DNA from: Watersipora subatra
Lineage: Eukaryota > Bryozoa > Gymnolaemata > Cheilostomatida > Watersiporidae
Assembly: GCF_963576615.1 (NCBI RefSeq)
Contig: NC_088716.1
Coordinates: forward strand, 62,342,228-62,406,227
Direction of reading: 5' to 3'
Length of the DNA stretch: 64,000 nt
Below are positions 48,720 to 61,260 of this stretch, piece after piece. Numbering within the stretch: position 1 is the stretch's first letter; each line of letters starts with the position of its first letter. The position numbers and the translations under genes were made by a program. The notes under the pieces were generated by a model. It was not told where the DNA came from. It worked only from the letters and a program-made list of their open reading frames with translations, and did not search any database.

Positions 48720-48985
48720 TGAGTTGGATTCAGTTTTAAACTTTTACCCCCAACTATCTACAATTTGGTCTACATTTCACAGGTACATTTATCAAACATA
48801 GCCTAACACATGCATCCCTGCTTAGCAATGCTTTAATGTGATCTACTACATATATTCTTTCACCCACACATGTTCCTGCTACTCTCAACTCAGTAACAAA
48901 ATGCTCTAAGACATCAATGTCACTTGTGCCTGCCCCCTTGAACAAATTGTCTGATGGCTATAAGGCTACATTACTCCACAACTGT

Positions 48986-49712
48986 TTAGGCAAGATTAAC
49001 ACATCTGCCCCCTGAGTCTAATTTAAACTTGACGGATATTTTTACCTCTCTCACATTTACAGTTTTTGTCCATGATTTACTATTTTGGCAGGTTTCAACA
49101 GTTCCAAGGAATAGCTGATCATCTGGAGGAACCTCAGCCACTGTATTGTGTACTGACTTTATTTGACAGCATCTAGCGTAATGACCTGGTTTATTACATT
49201 TCTTACATGTGGCATCTAGTGCAGGGCATCTCCCTTTGGTGTGTACTTCAAACCCACACCTGCCACATGCATCATCACTGTTCTGCTGTGTTGATGTATT
49301 AGTCTTTAGTCTGCTCCTATAATAGTTGACAGCATCAGCAGCTGCTTCTTTGATTTCATCCTGACAGTTTATTAGAGCATCGGCAGCTGTGGCTACTGGC
49401 TTGCTACTGATACTGAGTTCCTTAATGTTTATGTCTATTTGCTCAGCTTGACGAGTCATGTTAATTGCCACCCCTTCTGTGAGTGCATCTACATCCATTT
49501 TTTGCATCTCTACTGACTGATGTGTCTAAAATGCCCACAACTATTCTATCTCTCATCTGTTCAGATCTGTTGGCACTAAACTCACTCCTGGTCGCTATGT
49601 CATTCGAAGCCCTAACATACTGTTCTACTGTTTCTCCAGGCATTTGGTCACGGTGAAAAAATTTTGCTCGTTCAAATATTACGTACTTGCGTGGAAAAAA
49701 AATGTTTATCAA
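48986..49712 (-). pseudogene. Gypsy gag with zinc knuckles and protease start
   Basis: The minus frame 49712-49461 holds a Gag core (FHRDQMPGETVEQYVRASND). The overlapping frame 49507-48986 carries two zinc-binding clusters (CGRCGFEVHTKGRC and CKKCNKPGHYARCC) and then VKISVKFKLDSG, where D-S-G is the protease active-site triplet. A frameshift lies between the two frames. Confidence 0.82.
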
Positions 49713-50142
49713 AGCCTTGCTTCACCTTACTATAGTCCTGTCAATCAGCATCACTCAATGCTAGACTGTTGAAAATACTCTCGCTGTCATTGCCCATAGC
49801 ATACAAAAACAATTCGTTTGATACTTTTCTTCCTCGTGGTCAGTCTTAGATATAGTTCTAAATCTTTCCCACTATTGACTCCACTCGGCCCACTTTTCTG
49901 ATACAAAATCAAATTCCTTGTGTGGGTTAACAAACTTAGTCATGATAACGTCAGTGTAACTCCTACTAGATACCAACAAGTTCTAGTACCACTCTCAAGA
50001 TTAGTGCTCTGCACGGCTAGTTACCACCACAACAGTTGTGCACTGTTATTATTGTTATTCAAGAAGAGGGCTAATAAATGTCCCATGCTTAAAAAAAGTT
50101 CTTGCCAGCAGCGTCACAAGTCCTATTTCGTACTGGCCACCA

Positions 50143-50310
50143 TGTTGTGTTAGCTAGATATCAAATTAAGGTGAAGAATTCTTAGAAGACATTTTGCGGA
50201 GATACGATTAAACATTTATTGCGCACTTAGCCCAAGTGTACCGCAGCAACAATAACGTCCCTAAGTAAAAGCAATCCTATCAAACCGGATGTGAACATAA
50301 AAATACAACA
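50143..50310 (-). repeat. 5' LTR of the Ty3/gypsy element
   Basis: Direct repeat of 46789-46964 with substitutions and a short deletion near its right end. The inner edge meets TGGTGGCCAG on the minus strand, a plausible primer-binding site. Divergence between LTRs marks an old insertion. Confidence 0.88.
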
Positions 50311-50583
50311 CATGCCAGTTAAAGAACAGCTTATGAAAATTAGTGGTTGTTCTAGCCTTAGCAATACTGCTCTTATACCATAAGCGTATATCTGCATGTA
50401 TACATGTTTTAAACCTTTTACCTGGATTTAATATGTAATGAATTTTTCCTATTTTGTTTTTATATCTGATATAAGGTATATAATCATGTTTTTTTCACTG
50501 CGGAAATATTTTATAGTGGTTGCATTTCCTTTTTATTGGCTGTTTTTATGGTATTTGCGCTATTTAGTTGACTGACTTGTGTT

Positions 50584-52900
50584 TCATATTCTATAACAAT
50601 GATTTTTTATCAATCCTGGCATTGCTGGATACCATGCTACCCAGATATCTGAAATCTGTACAATGAGAAAGTCGCTTTGATGTCTATCAGGCGGCAATAT
50701 GTGAGTTCTGGTGATGGATGCAAAAATTTTACACGTTAATATAAACATTCGGTCTTTTTCATGTTCACTGCCAGGCTGCACTATAATGCTGCTCCAGCAA
50801 ATTGATCTACAATCAGCTTTATGTCATCAACTGAGTGGCTAACCAAGGCACTGTCAGCTACAAAATACCTCTCTCTTACAAGATATACCTCCCTTTACAA
50901 GATATATCTCTCTCTTACAAGAAACTTGGTTATGCATAATTATTATTTGAACTGACTCTTAAAAGATCTGCGTATCATGTCGAATGTAGGCACCTTTACC
51001 GACGTCTTTAAAACCAGCCGTCAGCATCACAATATACTGAAAACAGGGTTTGCGCCACAACGCAGCCCTGCTTGACATCTTTTTTAACTGCACATTTTTT
51101 TGAAGCTTGATTTGCCTGGACTCCTTGAGCATTTCATCTTGTAAAGGTCTTATCAGGTTTATCATCTTGTTAGTAGAGCTAAAGTTCCTCAGAAATATGT
51201 AAAGATCTTGTCTTGAGACCTTATCTAAAGCCTTGGTAAAATCAATAAAAACAGCATACAAAAATCTATTTTGTTTTAGATATTTCTCCAGTACTTGACA
51301 AAGGCTGAACACCATAACCATTGTACTACACCCTTCATGATGACCACACTGTATCTCAAATGGTCTTTCCAGCAGTCTTTACAACCTCCTTTCTTAAATC
51401 TAGGTGTTATGAAGGCATCTTTCCAATCCTTTAACATTTCCTCTTTGTCTATTATAAGCCTGAGTAGCGTCTCTTGTAATCTCTGACTGCCAAACTTTCA
51501 TACCACTTATGGAATCCACATCATCCGAGTGCTGTTTGTTTTTTCTTATTACGAATGCATTGAGGAATTTTGTTTCATTGGGTAGTTCATCTAGCTAGCT
51601 CTAAACTGCTCTTTGCTTAATGCCATTTCATGCACTCTATTCAATCAATTTTGAAATATTTAAGAGTCGATTGAAGTGATCAGCAAGAATGTTTTTTCAA
51701 GTGTTGCCAACTGGGATGTTCTTCTTTTTGGGGAGGTATATGCTCCTGTAAGGCTCTGATGGAATTCCTTCATACTATTGCGATTGGCAGTTTACTGTAA
51801 GTTTCTTGATTTTTCTTTCTACTGATGAAAGAGACAATGGTTGTATGGTGGATTGCTGGAGTTCATTCCTCACTGTTGTAAGTTATGCCTTGTTTGCTCT
51901 GGTGCGATGTGCCAGACACGTACTTCTTGCAATATTTCTCCCTTCTAGCAGTTGTTTCAGTATTCCACTAAGCTGTCTTCCCCTCCCTAAACTAATCTTG
52001 GTGTCTATTGGACGGCCTCCCCAGTATCTTGCTTGCTGTATGAAATGCCAGACTACCTAAAGTCTTTCATCATTCAATGGTTACTCCTGTTACCGCATTC
52101 TCATCTAACTTTTGGTTTCCTATTGAGCTGTTTTTGAATCGTTCGGTTTTTCATTCAGCAACATTTAGCTTCTTTTGTTGGTTTTTGTCTGGTTTTTCTG
52201 TATTTTATAGACAATGATTATGGTCTCCGAACAACCCATGTGATCTGTAGAACAGTTAATAGGTTTGAATAAACCTGTGTCCAAAACGTCTCTTCGGTCT
52301 CTGGTTTTGTAATTATGCAGTCTAGTAAGTACCAATTCAACTGTTCTGTTTTACAAAAGTTCATGTGTTTAAAAATGGTGTTAGCGATGATGAGATAAAG
52401 CTCAGAGCAGAATGCTAGCAGAATTTCATTTTTGGAATTTTCTTACACCTTGATACGTAACTACTCTGCCAACTCTCGTGATTACATCATGAGCCAGGCA
52501 ATAAAGTAACCTTGCAATGACTGACTTATCTGTACTAAGGTTGGTCTCCATCAGTTAACTAGCTGTAGAAGTCTTTCATGGTCTCTTCAAAGTTTGTCAT
52601 AGTGTGGTCATATGTATTTTTGACGTACAAATATGCATTCCTTTCTCATTGCAAGTCTACAATCGTGATCCTATCACTCGCTTTAGTTGAGTCCTGTTCC
52701 ATCTGCCTGGTTATGTCACATCTGATGGCCAAACCAACTATAGTCTCTTCTCCTCATTCATGATTCCTTCGGCCACTCCAGGATGTGTAACCTTTGTTCA
52801 CCGAGGTTTTTGTTAGCACTAGACAGGTTTCACACAGTCTGGTGATCTCAGGTCCCTGCAGTTATTTTGCTATCAGTGATATTCGTTACGTAGGTTGATT
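50584..52900 (-). mobile_element. LINE with endonuclease and reverse transcriptase remnants
   Basis: On the minus strand an APE-type endonuclease remnant (about 52450-52200) has ELYLIIANTIFKHMN then NWYLLDCIITKPETEETFW. Next comes a pre-RT region (EEMLKDWKDAFITPRFKKG, about 51400). Then the RT: TMVMVFSLCQVLEKYLKQ, LYAVFIDFTKALDKVSRQDL (51321-50959). Last comes ALVSHSVDDIKLIVDQFAG and LAVNMKKTECLY near 50800. Frameshifts and stops abound. It abuts the gypsy element on the left. It differs in sequence from the LINE at 43.5 kb, so two families are present. Confidence 0.8.
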
Positions 52901-53439
52901 AGAACACATCCTGTCTAGGAATGTTTTGGCATTATTTTTTATAACTTATAAGATAGTATTACTGTGCTTCTTTTTGACTTTTCACTGGATGCCAGTGCGG
53001 GAGAACTCCAAAGATCAAGCTAGTCTACCATGTACTTATCTAAGCTGTTTTCATAAAACTGCATACAAGTACATTTAAGACTGGCTTTTGCATTACATAG
53101 ATTTAGTCTGGCAAACAGGAACAATGCTTGAGGTATAATACCCTACAATGTTTACCAAAGATATTGCCAATCTACCTTCAGATCTCTCAATTATGACAAA
53201 TATAATTATCTCTATATGTCATTAGTTTTTTATGAAAATCGCATTACATGATGTAGCTTTTAAAACATTTCATAACTGACTTGTTATTGCATGTGATGAA
53301 CAAAGTTTCAAATAACAAGTAATATCAATTTTGGATTTTTTCTATTATCATTTAAAATAATTTGTAAATACCTTCAAGGTTGCGAGTTGGCAGATTAAAT
53401 TCTAATTTCAAATAATTTTGTAGAAAAGGCCTAAAAACC
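52901..53439. other. Unassigned; upstream region of the ICAP-1-like gene
   Basis: AT-rich with no recognised exon. It likely holds the promoter and 5' UTR of the gene starting at 53440. Confidence 0.35.
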
Positions 53440-54265
53440 ATGTTTGGTAAATCAAGGAGCAAATCGAAGGCAAACTTAGCCTTGAGCAAAGAGTCAGTGG
53501 AAGTCGGACATGATGCGATAGGCGAAGGTTTTGTGGGAAGTCGGGAATTAATTTTTTCTCAGAGTCTTCCAATCCACAGCCGGTGAGCGAGTTAGAAGGT
53601 CTTCTCACTATACAAATATTTGAGTTGTTGTCCTACACTCATGATATTACTTACAAGTTTTTTCAGCTAGTAAGATGTTTTTGTTGAGACGTAATAGGTT
53701 AATCATTGACCAGCAAGTACCATACAAATGGTACTTGCTGGTCAATAATAAATGAATTATCATTTATTACTGTGATCGTTTTGCTCGTGCTCTATTTGTA
53801 GACCCGCTGGATTTTCTGCCCACTATCTTGGTGTGGTCTCACGGTTTATGATGCAGACGACATCCAGTGACAGAAAGTCGCCGGAGAGCCAGCTCATTGC
53901 TAAAATAGAGGAGGAACAATTGGATGGCAAACTACGTCTGAAGCCTTTGGCCTCCGATGCCGTAACATTGAGACTGGATAGGCATGGCTTCAAGGTGAGT
54001 CCCAGTTCGATTATCAACTCGATATCAACTCGATTATCAACTCCCTTTTAATACAACTCGATGAAGACATTTAAATGCTTTCACCATTTCTAAAATGAAG
54101 AGACTCCTTCTTATTTAAAAGGGAAGTAATCATAGTCTTGGTTCCTTTGACCTGCCATTTCCTAAATGATACACTCAGGTGATGTATTGTTTTACTGATG
54201 CGTATGCAATAATTTATATAAGCGTTTGCTGCAACAATTATTGAAGTAAATATTTAATATATGCA

Positions 54266-54353
<88 letters not shown>

Positions 54354-57300
54354 TGTATATAAATGCACTATATTTTGTTTAACTTGTTCATAAGCCTAAA
54401 CAAGTGATGATTACTTAAAGCAACAAAATATAGCATTAAAACAAATTATTATATAAAATTATGTAAACACTGAAACTAAATACCTAGATTACAATTTATG
54501 TAAGATAAAAGAAAGTAACAGCCAATAAAAGATGTGTTTGTTGTTAGCTTACAGACAGAGTAATAAGTGTCAGGGTTCAGCAGCGTGTATGTCTGGTAGG
54601 ATAGTGAAGGATAGAAATATTGTTTACTTCTGCTTACAAAATTGAAATCTTTCAAAAGATCTTTGACGTCATTTATTAAAAATTATTTCATCGGTCGAGA
54701 CAAATATTTGCTTAGATTTGATGTTGTATGTCGCAAATAGAGGCATGTAAAGGTGATTGTAAGTGCTAGACAAATGTTTCTCTGCTCTAAAAAAGGCTAC
54801 ATGAGTCACAGAATATGTGAAATCACTTAACTGTAACAGTTGGTGTCTATTTATTGTCTATTTATTGCTGTAAAACACCACATTTAAACTAACCTGTTGT
54901 CATGACTTATTTCACAAATGCATGGCGTTTGGAGTTATCATACTTTTACACAATAAATATAGCCTGTAAATGGTACTTGCTGGTCATTATGATATAGGGA
55001 GTGAAATGCAATCATACTACTTTCAGTTGAAATCCTTCAGTTCAGGGATTTATATCTATAAAATGGGTGTTTCAACTGTTTTATTAATATAATATACGAG
55101 TACGTCTATATATCTACACTTGGTATTCAGTCTGTTCATGTCATGACTCACAGTCGAAGGTTCCTGCATGAATATCAAATGTATAAATGTAGTGTATGAT
55201 GCTTTTACAAAGCCATTGAGATAAAACTTGGCACACACTCTAACGTGTAATCATGTTCGGTGAAACTTGTAAAGTTGGATGCAGATTACGAAACAGGATG
55301 GTGAAGACATCATATTGCGGGTGCCTCTGCACACCCTCGCTCAGCTAGTCATGTACGATGATGGCTTCAGCAAGAGCAACCTCGCTGTCAAGGTGATTGT
55401 GGGCAAAGACCTATTCAGGTGAGCCGCTCAGATAAGTTAATGTATATACGTAGAAGAGGTAGTATAATTGTCAGAAGAGCCGTGTCCAACTGTATGAAGC
55501 CAAGGGTTAGTGTTGGTAAAAATATTGCATTGAACGGGATGTGAGCTAGGACATCCACGCTACAATACCATCTCTATCATACACTACCATCTGTGCCACT
55601 CCACCACCTTACTGCATCTCAGAATAATTGTGCGCATAGCTATTACACGTGACAATCTCTCATGGAATGCCCGACTGCCAGGGTACTGTATATATTATTT
55701 GGCATGTTAAGAAACTGGCACTTTTTTGGAGTATTCTTAATGCATTTTTATAGTGTTTTTTGCTGTTGTTTGCTCAAGAAATTGCAAAAACTCTGTCTAT
55801 GCTAAACTCCATTCATAGACAAAGTTAGTTAGTTTTAACAGAGTTTATTTCTCATTCGTTTGATCAACAAATCTATTAAATGGGAGTTGTTTTCATCATT
55901 TAGAGGAAGGACAACTACCATATAATTATGACATTCCAACTAGTCCGAGTGTCGCAGTTGAGGGGTTTCTTATGAGATGGCTTGAACGAATGCATCCATG
56001 CATTGAATGCATTGTGCATTTCTGTCACTTGTGCGCTTCTGTCGCCTGTGCAATTAACGTAGTAAGAAAGTATGATATTCTGAAAGAAGCAATACAGTGG
56101 AACCTCGGTTCTCGAACATAATCCGTTCCAGAAGGTTATTCGAAAACTGAGTTGTTCGAGATCCGAAGCAATTATTCCATTAGAGTTAAGTATGTAAATT
56201 TTAATCTGTTCCAAGCCGAGAAAACAACTTCGGTAAAGTAATTTGTTTAATATTTCACACCATAAACTGTACTGTATACTACATACTATAAATAAAAACG
56301 GGTAGATATAGATCGTGTTGAATTTTAATAAAAGATTTTCTCTCTATGATGATGAAAAAAGAAAACAAAAAGTAAACATTTCATACTTTTTGCTCTTAAA
56401 ACATCGAAAAAATTCCAAGTTAAGATACAATACCAAAAATTGCAGAAATTGATAATGAAACAGTAAAGTATACAACAGATCAGTTACATCAAAAATCATG
56501 TAAAAAGAAAATATAAACAGCAATGACACATTTACTTCACATCTTTGAAAGATATCCTCCTCAAATAATTTATGAAGTGTAACTTGCTTCTTCCTTTGTT
56601 AACGAATGTTTCCGTGCTGTTTCCAATGTGCATGCTCCGGTTTGGTAGAAAACCGAATTTATGTTTGAGATCCGAGAAGAACAAATCTCAATTTCTTGGT
56701 CGAAAACCGAATTAGACGAGAACTGAAGCATTCGAGAACCGCGGTTTTACTGTACCTCTAAAGGTCTCTGTAGACTTCTTACCAAAAAAACTACAACTGC
56801 ATAGTATTCTTATCTGATGAATTCTATAAACTACTCATATCTGTACAAGTTACGCGCATCTAAAGTTTGTTAAATCAGTTGTTACACTGTGGCGTATCCT
56901 GTAACCACACAAGTTTATATCTTTGACTCATAAGTCTAGACCAACACAGTGTTAGCTCACTATCTGTACTCTCCATACCATCAAATCTGTATTGTTAACT
57001 GTACATTCAATTTCCTTCCTAGTTTAAAAACCTGGCTACATACACCTATAAGGTGCATCGGCAACTCGTAGTGTAGATATTTGTTGTGACTCCACGCACA
57101 CACACACACCACACACACGCACACACAACGCACGCACACAAGCACACTACACGCACACACACCGCACGCACACACACACCACACACACACCAAAGCTACT
57201 AAACGATGAATGGTGTTGACAAGTAGATTGACCTACGTATGAAAGCTGGTCTCAATTGTGTCAAGGCCATGGCGTCCTCGCTTGATTTTCCAGTATTGAA

Positions 57301-58300
57301 GGTTCCTCAATGATTTGTAATAACAATAATGCTTGCGAAATTTAAAACTTTCAGATACTAAACTGCTTTATGTTGATGACATGAGTCAAATAATAGAAAA
57401 AGGGATTTCGTACCAAATGAATTATTATGAATGTTTCATAACCAGTTTCAATTTACAATAGTGACTTTCGTATATCTGTTGCAAGCGAGAATATCTTTGT
57501 CCATATATAAATAGTTGGTTGTGTTTGGTGTGAACTCAGAGGTAATTGTCATTGCTTTTTATTAGTGAATCTTAAGAGGTGGGTAATCTTCGGTGAAATT
57601 CACTTGCGTTGGAAATAATGAAACAGCATCGAGATTGTCATGGTCAACTATTTCAGCCAATCACAGACGCATCAGTTTTATACTATACACTTAGACCATC
57701 CTGTTCATTTTCAAACGAGACATCGACAATGCGCTGCCCATCTGTTGCCAGTCCGTTGACTACATAAAGTGCGCATTCCGTAGCTGTGTGTGTGTAGCTG
57801 ACATTAATACTTTATCCCATTGGCTGACCAAGGGAAACTATCATTATGTTGATTCCCCAATTGAAGCTCTCATTCCATTAATTAATTTATACATACATTA
57901 TCACCCCTCTCTTCCATCTGGCGTGTGTCCATCCCTATCTGTATCTATATATCCTATCTACATGTGTATCATAGTATGTATATCATATCTACATGTGTAT
58001 CATATTATGTATATCATATCTACATGTGTATCATAGTATGTATATCATATCTACATGTGTATCATAGTATGTATATCATATCTACATGTGTATCATATTA
58101 TGTATATCATATCTACATGTGTATCATATTATGTATATCATATCTACATGTGTCCCTTCTTAAAATCTAACTAGAATTCTATTTTCATTTGCAGCTGTCA
58201 CGTTTTCCAGTGCGTTAGTGACGATGTGGCTATGGGTATATGTGATGCCCTTCAACGGGTGTTTAGAGTCATCATGTCTGAGTCAGATGCTGCCATGTGA
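53440..58300 (+). CDS. ITGB1BP1: ICAP-1-like PTB-domain protein (4 coding exons, 191 aa)
   Basis: Likely adaptor that binds NPxY motifs of beta integrins and KRIT1, regulating integrin activation (role taken from the vertebrate family). Exons: 53440-53582, 53802-53994, 55285-55418, 58195-58300, all GT-AG, phases 2, 0, 2. The N-terminus MFGKSRSKSKANLALSKES is basic and serine-rich, like the human MFRKGKK-type start. The PTB domain runs from about residue 51 to 185: AHYLGVVSRF (54-63), IEEEQLDGKL (83-92), RHGFK (108-112), QLVMYDDG (132-139), CHVFQC (158-163) and the final helix ICDALQRVF. Length 191 aa agrees with ~200 for ICAP-1. The GEDIILRVPLH segment also recalls CCM2, a related PTB family, so CCM2-like is the main alternative. 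A long AT microsatellite and a SINE-like element lie in its introns. Confidence 0.82.
54264..54352. repeat. (AT)n microsatellite, about 43 repeats
   Basis: Uninterrupted AT dinucleotides in intron 2 of the ICAP-1-like gene. Able to extrude as a cruciform and prone to length change. Confidence 0.97.
55531..55700 (-). mobile_element. Possible tRNA-derived SINE
   Basis: On the minus strand GGTGGTGGAGTGGCACAGAT resembles an A box, with a B-box-like TCCTAGCTCACATCCCG about 50 nt on. The upstream part shares TGAGAGATNGTCA with the 35.9-kb array. In intron 3 of the ICAP-1-like gene. Confidence 0.4.
56095..56752. mobile_element. Tigger/pogo-type MITE (TA target)
   Basis: Tips CAGTGGAACCTCGGTTCTCG and, at the right, its inverted near match (CAGTAAAACCGCGGTTCTCG). 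Flanked by TA on both sides (56093-56094, 56753-56754). Interior repeats TTCGAGATCCGA and GAAAACCGAA in both orientations. No transposase frame. CAGTNNAACCTCG tips are typical of the pogo/Tigger branch of mariner elements. Confidence 0.85.
57094..57192. repeat. CA-rich microsatellite
   Basis: Interrupted CACACA/CGCACA tract in intron 3 of the ICAP-1-like gene. Confidence 0.92.
57945..58155. repeat. 31-bp minisatellite, about 7 copies
   Basis: Units of ATCATATCTACATGTGTATC plus ATAGTATGTAT. It sits just upstream of the last exon of the ICAP-1-like gene (exon at 58195). Confidence 0.9.
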
Positions 58301-59810
58301 CCCTCTCTGACCGTGCTCGCAAATGCCTTTCGATCACACTAGTGAGTACATGACTAAAGCCAAGGCGGTGTATAGATGAGTATTTGACATACTTTCTCAA
58401 CCAGATTGTTGGTTTTTATTGGCCAAGTAGTAATGGATATGTCTGTGATTGACCAGAGGCGACAGTTTCTTTTTTACGTTTACATTTTGAAATGTTTGGA
58501 ATTTATATTCTCTCCTGAGCAAGAACAGATTCGTTATTAATCATCACTCCTTCATCTTTTAATAAGAATAATAATAATAATAGTGATATAACAATGCTAC
58601 AGTCTACTCCATCATTAAATGTTCACAACTAGTGAATTGGTGATAGCGTTAAAAACAACCGACTGTTTGGGAAATCTAGCATGGCTGGAAGAGTTCACTT
58701 TATCGTGGCTCATTTCCATTGGTCAATCAATTTGTCTACTCCTGGTGTCATTAAGCTGTGTCAGTATTTGCAGCTATGGCGGGTGTTTTTCTCACAGTCA
58801 CGGGTTAAAGCTATCATTTGACTACACATTTACTTCTTATATGAAGTCAGGGTTTCACCCTTTAGTACACATGTACATGCTTACATTTATGAGTAAAAAG
58901 TGGGTACATTAGCACACGTCTCCAATTGTTAGAAAGTGAAAATACCGACTTGTTTGTTTTACAATTGAAAGCAATGCTTGTATAGTCCAAAATATGGAGT
59001 GCTACCAGCTGAATATCAGGAGTTGGAGATTATGCTAGTTGTAATGTGTTTCTGTTGGTTCTGACTACATGATGTCCTGGTAAGGAAGGAGTTCATGAAG
59101 TGATATTTAAATGTATGTCAATCACAGGAGAATAGCAGCAAATCACAAGATATCTTTACTCTTGTTATTTCATGTTTTAGACACAAGAATGTTACGATGA
59201 AATATTGGAACTTTATCCTGGTAGGAAGAAATTGTGTTTGGACATACGCAGAAGGTGATTTCATGGCTCCATAGATACAGAGTAATGAAAATACTCCATA
59301 GATACAGAGAGTGATGAAGGGACTTCATAGATACAAAGAGGGATGAAGAGAATCCATATACAGAGAGTTATATAGAGACTTACAGCTACTAATAACACTC
59401 AACTATCTGTAACTAGTATATACCTACTTGTCCATTCAAGGACAAGTTTTGAAATTCATATCACTCAAATGTGGAGAAAACTCCGTCATCTCAAGCTGAT
59501 GGCATGTAGTTCCTTATTGCTTTGCTGGATAACAAATGAGATTACCTGTCACCTTATCCAAAATGTCATTTCTGTAAAAGGTTTTTGTTTCATGAACTAT
59601 CTGGTAGTTATTGATACAAAAACATTCTTCAGAAATAATTGTTCAGCGGTGGGAAAGTAAACTGTCTCTCTATTAGTAATTTGCTTCACATATTTAAATA
59701 TATTTTCATCTATAACCACTGCAAGTGGACTTGTTTTTAAATGTTTGCGGAAAGTTGAGCTCGGCATAAAAATTTCATTATTGCGCATGATAGCAATTTC
59801 ATTTCTTATG
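58301..59810. other. 3' flank of the ICAP-1-like gene and unassigned sequence
   Basis: Contains a short ATAATAATAATAAT tract near 58565 and an irregular tandem (CATAGATACAGAG, about 59262-59375). No further gene or element recognised. Confidence 0.4.
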
Positions 59811-60125
59811 TGATAGCTAGCTATAGCTAGTGATAGCTAGCTATAGCTGATGATAGCTAGCTATAGCTGGTGATAGCTAATTATAGCTGGTGATAGCTAA
59901 CTATAGCTGGTAATAGCTAGCTATAGCTGATGATTGCTAACTATAGCTGGCGATCGCTAGCTATAGCTGATGATGGCTAACTATAGCTGGTGATAGCTAA
60001 CTATAGCTGGTGATAGCTAGCTATAGCTGATGATAGCTAGCTATAGCTGGTGATAGCTAACTATAGCTGGTGATAACTAGCTATATCCGATGATAGCTAT
60101 AACGGTGATAGCTATAAAGGGTGAT
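59811..60125. repeat. 20-bp minisatellite
   Basis: About 15 units of GATAGCTAGCTATAGCTGAT and GGTGATAGCTAACTATAGCT variants. The unit is itself palindromic (AGCTAGCTATAGCT), so the array can fold. Confidence 0.9.
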
Positions 60126-61004
60126 AGGTAGGTTACCTGGGTTTGCCAGCGTCTGAGACTAATGGGTAATTAACAGTGCCTGCGACTTAGGAAAGTTTCA
60201 ACACTTCTCCTGATGAATAAAAAGACATCGCAAAATCTTGCTATAATTCCCAAAAATTATTAACAAATCTATTTCAGTGCAGTTTTTAGCTGTTTCATTC
60301 TAAACCAGTAAAAGAATAACCATACCATAGTTTATCATTCTTATTTCATGATCCTCTTTCTTCCAAGTCTAAAGATCTCCTGTTGCCATCAAAATGCCTC
60401 AAAAGCTTAGACAAATCAGTTCTCAAGGATTGCAAGTGTTTTTGCACTTGATATAAAACCTATACTGAAACTTGGCCTTAAAAAAGCTTTTCACCAATCT
60501 TTAAATTGCTGGTAAGTTGAAAATTTCCAAGGGATTTGTTTAATAAAGTGAATTGTTTGCAGAGATCAGACACCACCTGCTTCTTTCTTATTGAGTTAGC
60601 TAATCTCAAACAGTCTTCCTTGAGTCTATTTTCTAGTTGAAATTAAAAATACAATGAATGAAAATAATTGAAATTTGCATTCCACCAGTTTCTAAACCAA
60701 AGAATAAGTTGAAATATCTGCTATGGCAATGCAATTGTAGCTGAATAAGATAGTGTTTTGACAAAAAGTCAAGACGCACATTTGCATCGCAGTCGATTTG
60801 AAAACTTCAAGATGGCAAAATGGCTTTACACTATGTAGCTATTGTACTTTGGTTTGTTTTCTATGGTTGCTACCTGTGACATAGGTAAATATCCTAGAAT
60901 ACATAGCTTCATTTTAATTAAGTCATGCTATGTAAACCACAAAATACATGATAAACTGTAGTTACAACGTGAGGGTTTAGCTCTAGTAGAATGCCTCTGC
61001 CTTT
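60126..61004. other. Unassigned sequence
   Basis: No element or exon recognised. Confidence 0.35.
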
Positions 61005-61260
61005 CTCACTCTCCGCATATAGGATTGGATAGAGCCAAAGATCATACTCTTCGTTTATAGGATAGAGCCAAAGATCATACTCTCCGCATATAGGATTGGA
61101 TAGAGCCAAAGACCATACTCTCCGTATATAGTATTGGATAGAGCCAAAGATCATACTCTCCGTATATAGTATTGGATAGAGCCAAAGATCATACTCTCCG
61201 TATATAGTATTGGATAGAGCCAAAGATCATACTCTCCGCATATAGGATTGGATAAAGCCA
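61005..61260. repeat. 38-bp minisatellite, about 6-7 copies
   Basis: Units share GGATAGAGCCAAAGATCATA and CTCTCCGTATATAG; one copy is shortened. Confidence 0.9.

Larger units (their letters stand above)
46789..50310 (-). mobile_element. Ty3/gypsy LTR retrotransposon lacking integrase
   Basis: Bounded by direct LTRs (46789-46964 and 50143-50310). In minus-strand order: 5' LTR; TGGTGGCCAGTACG as a possible primer-binding site; Gag (49712-48986) with CX2C zinc-knuckle motifs; a protease-like DSG; reverse transcriptase with HMDDD at about 48190-48205; RNase H ending near 47430; a polypurine tract AAAAAGGGAAGATG beside the 3' LTR. The internal region is only ~3.2 kb, and no integrase is left between RNase H and the 3' LTR. 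Frameshifts and stops occur throughout. Confidence 0.88.

Noticed and set aside
53408-53608. Minus-strand 66-codon frame
   Set aside because: Antisense shadow of exon 1 of the ICAP-1-like gene.
57925-58170. 81-codon frame of ISYLHVYH-type repeats
   Set aside because: Product of the 31-bp minisatellite before the last ICAP-1-like exon.
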